A DNA stretch of 10,623 bases, from the NCBI GenBank assembly GCA_027325475.1, contig DAIEFO010000051.1, forward strand, positions 1 through 10,623. Reading direction: 5' to 3'. The notes under the pieces are model-generated. The model was not told the DNA's origin, searched no databases, and saw nothing but the letters and a program-made list of their open reading frames with translations. Positions within the stretch are counted from its first letter, which is position 1. Every line of letters begins with the position of its first letter. Of this stretch, positions 8,088 to 10,623 are shown piece by piece. The translations under genes and the position numbers were made by a program. Source of the stretch: Desulfobacteraceae bacterium. GTDB taxonomy: Bacteria; Desulfobacterota; Desulfobacteria; Desulfobacterales; Desulfatirhabdiaceae.

Positions 8088-9041
8088 TTACACAAACAAA
8101 GACGTCACGGAATCTCCCCGATGGCTTCGGATAATTGCCTCCCCCACCAGACGTGCAATGCTCAGAACTTTGATTTTTTCACAAGCGGCGGCATCTCTCT
8201 TTAACGGAATGGTATTGGTAACCATAAAACTTTTGAGAGCGGAAGACTCAATCCGCTCTACCGCAGGGCCGGAAAGCACGGGATGAGAACAACATGCGTG
8301 TACTTCCTGAGCGCCTCTGTCCATTATCACCGACGCTGCTTCCGTGACAGTACCGGCGGTATCCACCATGTCATCCAGAATGATGGCGATCTTCCCGGAA
8401 ACATCTCCAATCAAGGCCATGGCCTTAGCCTTGTTGGGGGCTTCCCGTCGTTTGTCCACAATGGCCAGGCTGGCGTTCAACCGCTTGGCAAATGCCCTGG
8501 CCCTTTCAACGCCGCCGGCATCCGGTGATACAATGACAAGGTCGCCCGAAAAATCTTTTTTAATGTATTCCAGAATCACCGGCGCTGCAAAAAGATTATC
8601 TACAGGAATACTGAAAAATCCCTGAATCTGACTGGCATGAAGATCCATCGTGATAACCCGGTTCGCACCGGCAACTGTGAGCAGATCCGCCACCAGCTTG
8701 GCGCTGATAGGAACCCTGGGAGCGACTTTTTTGTCCTGACGGGCATATCCGTAATAGGGGATGACAGCAGTGATTCTTCGAGCGGAAGAACGCTTGAAAG
8801 CGTCAATCATCAGCAGCAGTTCCATCAGATGGTCGTTGACCGGCGAGCTGGTGGACTGAACAACAAAAATATCCTTGGAGCGAACATTTTCATCTATCTC
8901 AATCTGAAGCTCACCATCACTGAACGTTTTGACTTTCGCGCCCCCCATCGGCATTTCCAGATAGCTGCATATCTGCTGCGCCAGATCGGGGTTGGAATTC
9001 CCTGAAAAAATCGTCAGACCATTTGTTGCAAACCAGCTCAT
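8088..9041 (-). CDS. prs: Ribose-phosphate pyrophosphokinase (PRPP synthetase)
   Basis: Prs makes PRPP from ribose 5-phosphate and ATP, feeding purine, pyrimidine, NAD, His and Trp synthesis. Landmarks, numbered from the ATG at 9041: FSDGE (40-44), the flexible loop YYGYARQDKK (96-105), DLHASQIQGFF (133-143), SPDAGG (172-177), VDKRR (195-199) and the PRPP-binding loop DDMVDTAGT (223-231). The C-terminus, SVTSLF, is typical. The 317 residues match the class I bacterial family length. The frame stays open to another ATG at 9104, which would add 21 residues. I reject that start because it has no ribosome binding site and the added residues lack family similarity, whereas 9041 has AGGAAAGG upstream. 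The gene lies between tRNA-Gln and rplY on the same strand. A PRPP consumer, trpE, starts divergently nearby. Confidence 0.96.
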   Translation of the reverse strand: MSWFATNGLTIFSGNSNPDLAQQICSYLEMPMGGAKVKTFSDGELQIEIDENVRSKDIFVVQSTSSPVNDHLMELLLMIDAFKRSSARRITAVIPYYGYARQDKKVAPRVPISAKLVADLLTVAGANRVITMDLHASQIQGFFSIPVDNLFAAPVILEYIKKDFSGDLVIVSPDAGGVERARAFAKRLNASLAIVDKRREAPNKAKAMALIGDVSGKIAIILDDMVDTAGTVTEAASVIMDRGAQEVHACCSHPVLSGPAVERIESSALKSFMVTNTIPLKRDAAACEKIKVLSIARLVGEAIIRSHRGDSVTSLFV

Positions 9042-9045
9042 GAAA

Positions 9046-9053
9046 CCTTTCCT
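9046..9053 (-). promoter_or_regulatory. Ribosome binding site deciding the prs start
   Basis: AGGAAAGG lies four bases before the ATG at 9041. The upstream in-frame ATG at 9104 has nothing comparable, so this site decides for the 317-residue form. Confidence 0.7.
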
Positions 9054-9143
9054 GTGTGATACTTTCCGTGCTGTATTGTGGTTGTATGAAATGTCACAGC
9101 GCATTATACGCTTGAATCTTTAGACCGGCGCGCCTGAAATCAG

Positions 9144-9218
9144 TGGCTGGGGCGGGAGGATTCGAACCTCCGAATGCAGGAACCAAAATCCTGTGTCTTG
9201 CCGCTTGACGACGCCCCA
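9144..9218 (-). tRNA. tRNA-Gln (anticodon UUG), CCA encoded
   Basis: The reverse complement folds into a complete cloverleaf. The acceptor is TGGGGCG (from 9218) with CGCCCCA (9154-9148), followed by discriminator G and an encoded CCA (9146-9144). The anticodon stem CAGGA/TCCTG encloses the loop TTTTGGT, which gives anticodon TTG, reading CAA/CAG as Gln. The T-arm GGAGG-TTCGAAT-CCTCC is perfect. It sits between ispE and prs on the same strand, 73 bases after the ispE stop, with no terminator or evident promoter between. It is therefore probably cut out of the ispE-prs transcript. Confidence 0.97.
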
Positions 9219-9245
9219 GTATGCTCACCCTATACCTGAACTACC

Positions 9246-9264
9246 CGGCGATGGCCATTCGCCG
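9246..9264 (-). other. Small perfect hairpin between ispE and tRNA-Gln
   Basis: CGGCGA (9246-9251) and TCGCCG (9259-9264) form a six-pair stem with a seven-base loop. No T-run follows on either strand, so it is not an intrinsic terminator. It could help separate the ispE message from the tRNA during processing, which is speculation. Confidence 0.35.
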
Positions 9265-9291
9265 CTCTTCCCGAAAGCCTTCTTCTGTGTA

Positions 9292-10128
9292 TTACAACAG
9301 TATCTGAGCTAAAAAATACGCGTTGCTGCCATCCGTACTCAGTGCGCTGAAAGCATTTTTCGCTGCATCTGCTTCCTCAAAAATGCCAAAAACTGTTGAA
9401 CCGCTTCCGGACATCAACGCGCCTGCTGCCCCATGGCTCAGCAGGCGATTTTTAATTTCCGCAATCTCGGGATGCCATGAAACCGTAACAGTTTCAAGGT
9501 CATTACACAGATGACAGCGTGGATTAAACCCTATATTCAAAGGAGAACTTTTATGCTTTTGTTCACATTTTGTCAATCCCAAATTCAGATTTTTATAGAC
9601 ATCCGCAGTACAAATATGAATTCGCGGATGTACCAATATCAGTCTATAGGGACGCAAATCATTCCAGAACTCGAGATGTTCTCCAATCCCTGAAGCCAAA
9701 GCGGGTTTTCTGAAAATAAAAAACGGCACATCCGCCCCCAGGCTCAACCCCAAATGCTTCAACTGAGCCATTGAAAACGGACGTCCCCATCTGGCATTCA
9801 TTTCCAGCAGCACCGTGGCTGCATTGCTGCTGCCGCCGCCAAGCCCTGCAGCCACGGGAATGTGTTTTTCAATGGTGATGGCAACCCCGCCGTTCTGGTG
9901 CAGGGCATCCAGAAAACATCTGGCTGCACGGTATGCGATATTGCTTTCATTTTCAGGCACGTCAGGATGATTGCAGGCGACGGTAATTTCCGGCGCGCTG
10001 AAATCGAACGTAAGGTTGTCATATAAGGACACACAGCACATCAGTGACCGGATCGTATGATAACCATCCGGACGCCTGCCCGTTACATGAAGGAACAGAT
10101 TGACTTTAGCAGGTGAAACAATTTTCAT
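9292..10128 (-). CDS. ispE: 4-diphosphocytidyl-2-C-methyl-D-erythritol kinase
   Basis: IspE phosphorylates CDP-methylerythritol in the non-mevalonate (MEP) isoprenoid pathway and is a GHMP-family kinase. The 278 residues show the N-terminal PAKVNLFLHV with K8, the ATP-binding loop PVAAGLGGGSSNA (91-103), the acidic catalytic site GADVPFF (131-137, D133), NDLE (209-212) and the C-terminal MSGSGSTVFGIF (239-250). Length is normal. The ATG at 10128 has AAGGAA about ten bases upstream. It is the first gene of a long minus-strand unit running through tRNA-Gln and prs. Its leader is short, because the best -10 box (perfect TATAAT) lies only about 45 bases before the ATG and overlaps the divergent trp promoter. 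The ispE-prs neighbourhood is a widespread bacterial arrangement. Confidence 0.96.
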   Translation of the reverse strand: MKIVSPAKVNLFLHVTGRRPDGYHTIRSLMCCVSLYDNLTFDFSAPEITVACNHPDVPENESNIAYRAARCFLDALHQNGGVAITIEKHIPVAAGLGGGSSNAATVLLEMNARWGRPFSMAQLKHLGLSLGADVPFFIFRKPALASGIGEHLEFWNDLRPYRLILVHPRIHICTADVYKNLNLGLTKCEQKHKSSPLNIGFNPRCHLCNDLETVTVSWHPEIAEIKNRLLSHGAAGALMSGSGSTVFGIFEEADAAKNAFSALSTDGSNAYFLAQILL

Positions 10129-10153
10129 GATCAGGAAATTCCTTAAAAATATG

Positions 10154-10181
10154 TTGACAAGACAGGTGGATTATAGATAAA
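10154..10181 (+). promoter_or_regulatory. Probable sigma-70 promoter of the trp leader/trpE unit
   Basis: A perfect -35 TTGACA (10154-10159) is followed after 16 bases by GATAAA (10176-10181), a 4/6 match to TATAAT. This predicts a start near 10188 and a leader of about 230 bases before trpE. TATAGA at 10172 is a better box by eye but is only 12 bases from the -35, so less likely. No clear TrpR-type operator palindrome is visible. Confidence 0.55.
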
Positions 10182-10198
10182 GGTAACACCGAAATAAA
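10170..10198 (-). promoter_or_regulatory. Probable sigma-70 promoter of the ispE unit
   Basis: On the minus strand a perfect TATAAT lies at 10175-10170. Seventeen bases upstream is a weak -35, TTTATT (10198-10193). The predicted start is near 10163, giving a leader of about 35 bases to the ispE ATG. It overlaps the divergent trp promoter almost entirely. Confidence 0.5.
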
Positions 10199-10212
10199 CA
10201 GGGAAATGCATC

Positions 10213-10290
10213 ATGAAGTCAGAAAAAAATCTCTTATCTGTGTTTTCATTGTGTTGTTCAGGATGGTGGCGCTGGCAGGCCGAGTACTAG
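10213..10290 (+). CDS. trpL: trp leader peptide (attenuation control), 25 codons
   Basis: This short frame begins with ATG at 10213, eight bases after AGGGA (10200-10204), and stops at TAG 10288-10290. Near its end it encodes Gly-Trp-Trp-Arg-Trp-Gln (10261-10278), three Trp codons within four. Trp is the rarest residue, so this run directly upstream of a terminator and trpE is the hallmark of a ribosome-sensing leader. A ribosome short of Trp-tRNA would stall at 10264-10275. One that finishes would rest at 10288 and cover the next RNA segment. The product itself probably has no function. A second ATG at 10206 opens another frame without Trp codons and is not favoured. Confidence 0.88.
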   Translation: MKSEKNLLSVFSLCCSGWWRWQAEY

Positions 10291-10341
10291 AGGTGTGCCT
10301 GTAAGTATGCCGTCATGATTATCAGGATCGCGGGCCGCCTC
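10275..10341 (+). promoter_or_regulatory. trp leader alternative RNA pairings: 1:2 hairpin and 2:3 antiterminator
   Basis: Two mutually exclusive pairings can be drawn. In the 1:2 form, GCAGGC (10275-10280) pairs with GCCTGT (10297-10302), ending in a G-U pair; segment 1 directly follows the Trp codons. In the 2:3 antiterminator, GAGGTGTGCCT (10290-10300) pairs with GGGCCGCCTC (10332-10341). That gives ten pairs, including two G-U, with one bulged U. The antiterminator consumes 10332-10335, which terminator 1 needs. A ribosome stalled on Trp would cover segment 1 and favour 2:3; one at the stop would cover segment 2 and allow termination. Pairings were drawn by eye, without energies. Confidence 0.75.
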
Positions 10342-10367
10342 AACAGCCCACGATCCTTTGTTTTTTT
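10324..10367 (+). terminator. trp attenuator, terminator 1 (3:4 hairpin)
   Basis: AGGATCGCGGGC (10324-10335) pairs with GCCCACGATCCT (10346-10357), twelve positions with a single C-A mismatch and a ten-base loop. TTTGTTTTTTT (10358-10367 core) follows immediately. The 5' arm overlaps the antiterminator, so this hairpin should form only when leader translation completes, that is, when charged Trp-tRNA is plentiful. Confidence 0.88.
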
Positions 10368-10368
10368 A

Positions 10369-10402
10369 GGGGCCGTGGATAAAAAATTCACGGCCCTTTT
10401 TT
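10369..10402 (+). terminator. Second terminator-like hairpin between the attenuator and trpE
   Basis: GGGCCGTG (10370-10377) pairs perfectly with CACGGCCC (10389-10396). A few further G-U/A-U pairs are possible inside an A-rich loop, and TTTTTT (10397-10402) follows directly. By shape it is a strong intrinsic terminator, seven bases before the trpE Shine-Dalgarno. If it always formed, trpE would be off, so it must be leaky or conditionally disrupted. CCACG (10348-10352) of terminator 1 can pair with its CGTGG (10374-10378). Confidence 0.75.
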
Positions 10403-10421
10403 ATTTTGAAAGGAGTCAAAG

Positions 10422-10623
10422 ATGATTCTTCGTCAGTTTCCCTCGGAACAGCAGTTCATTGAACTGGCCAAAGGCTGTAATGTCATCCCCTTATGCGTCG
10501 AAATTCTGGCAGACACGCAAACGCCGGTGTCGCTGCTGTATAAATGCTGTCAGCGCCAGACGCCTTTGTTTCTATTTGAAAGCGTTGAGGGCGGAGAACG
10601 GTGGGGGCGTTACAGTTTCCTCG
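10422..10623 (+). CDS. trpE: Anthranilate synthase component I, N-terminal part (3' end outside window)
   Basis: TrpE, with the glutaminase subunit TrpG, converts chorismate to anthranilate, the first committed step of Trp synthesis. Only 67 codons are present. They include the N-terminal family motifs TPVSLLYK (34-41) and LFESVEGGERWGRYSF (51-66). The latter contains the E-S pair (E53, S54) that, in well-studied TrpE proteins, helps form the feedback Trp-binding pocket (LLES element). Feedback inhibition is therefore likely but not shown. The ATG at 10422 follows AAAGGAG with about six bases spacing. The leader peptide and attenuator upstream independently support trpE over pabB or another chorismate enzyme. 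The rest of a trp operon is expected to the right. Confidence 0.93.
   Translation, partial: MILRQFPSEQQFIELAKGCNVIPLCVEILADTQTPVSLLYKCCQRQTPLFLFESVEGGERWGRYSFL

Noticed and set aside
9042..9104. Longer prs form starting at ATG 9104
   Set aside because: It has no ribosome binding site, the extra residues do not resemble PRPP synthetases, and the ATG at 9041 has a good site and gives the normal length.
9144..9218. tRNA-Gln as a possible integration (att) site
   Set aside because: No integrase, direct repeat of the tRNA end or foreign-looking gene lies next to it; both sides are housekeeping genes in a common order.
10206..10304. Alternative leader frame starting at ATG 10206
   Set aside because: It has no Trp codons and poorer spacing from the AGGGA site; the frame from 10213 fits attenuation exactly.

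Overview
The window looks like a chromosomal housekeeping region of a Desulfobacterota (delta-proteobacterial, probably sulfate-reducer-like) organism of middling GC. That placement is an inference. It rests on gene content and order (ispE, tRNA-Gln, prs, rplY of the long CTC type, pth, membrane pyrophosphatase, CarD-like regulator) and on protein style, not on a database search. No insertion sequence, phage gene, CRISPR array or integration scar is visible.

Layout. Almost everything is on the minus strand, in two transcription units. The right-hand unit starts at a promoter near 10170-10198. It reads leftward through ispE (isoprenoid kinase), tRNA-Gln(UUG), prs (PRPP synthase), rplY (ribosomal protein L25/CTC), pth (peptidyl-tRNA hydrolase) and hppA (proton-pumping pyrophosphatase), and ends at a strong hairpin terminator at 4533-4571. 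The left-hand unit is packed tightly: carD-like regulator, RluA/RluD-family pseudouridine synthase, an atypical (plant-type) dapB, then a large hybrid sensor kinase cut by the left window edge. Its genes overlap by 14 bases or lie 18 and 4 bases apart.

At the right end a divergent plus-strand unit begins: a trp promoter, a 25-codon leader peptide with the run Trp-Trp-Arg-Trp, mutually exclusive RNA pairings, a terminator, and the first 67 codons of trpE. This is a textbook transcription-attenuation leader with one oddity. A second, perfectly paired terminator-like hairpin with its own U-run lies between the attenuator and the trpE ribosome binding site. The 3' arm of the first terminator can pair with the 5' arm of the second, which suggests a possible two-step relay.

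How the genes fit together. The right-hand unit mixes translation (tRNA-Gln, L25, Pth), precursor supply (PRPP, isoprenoids) and pyrophosphate recovery as a proton gradient (HppA). PRPP from prs is also a substrate of the Trp pathway that starts at the divergent trpE. The two promoters that separate these units overlap almost completely. The most interesting parts of the window are the trp leader with tandem terminators and the overlapping promoters. The hybrid kinase in a carD/dapB operon, with a degenerate first receiver domain, comes next.
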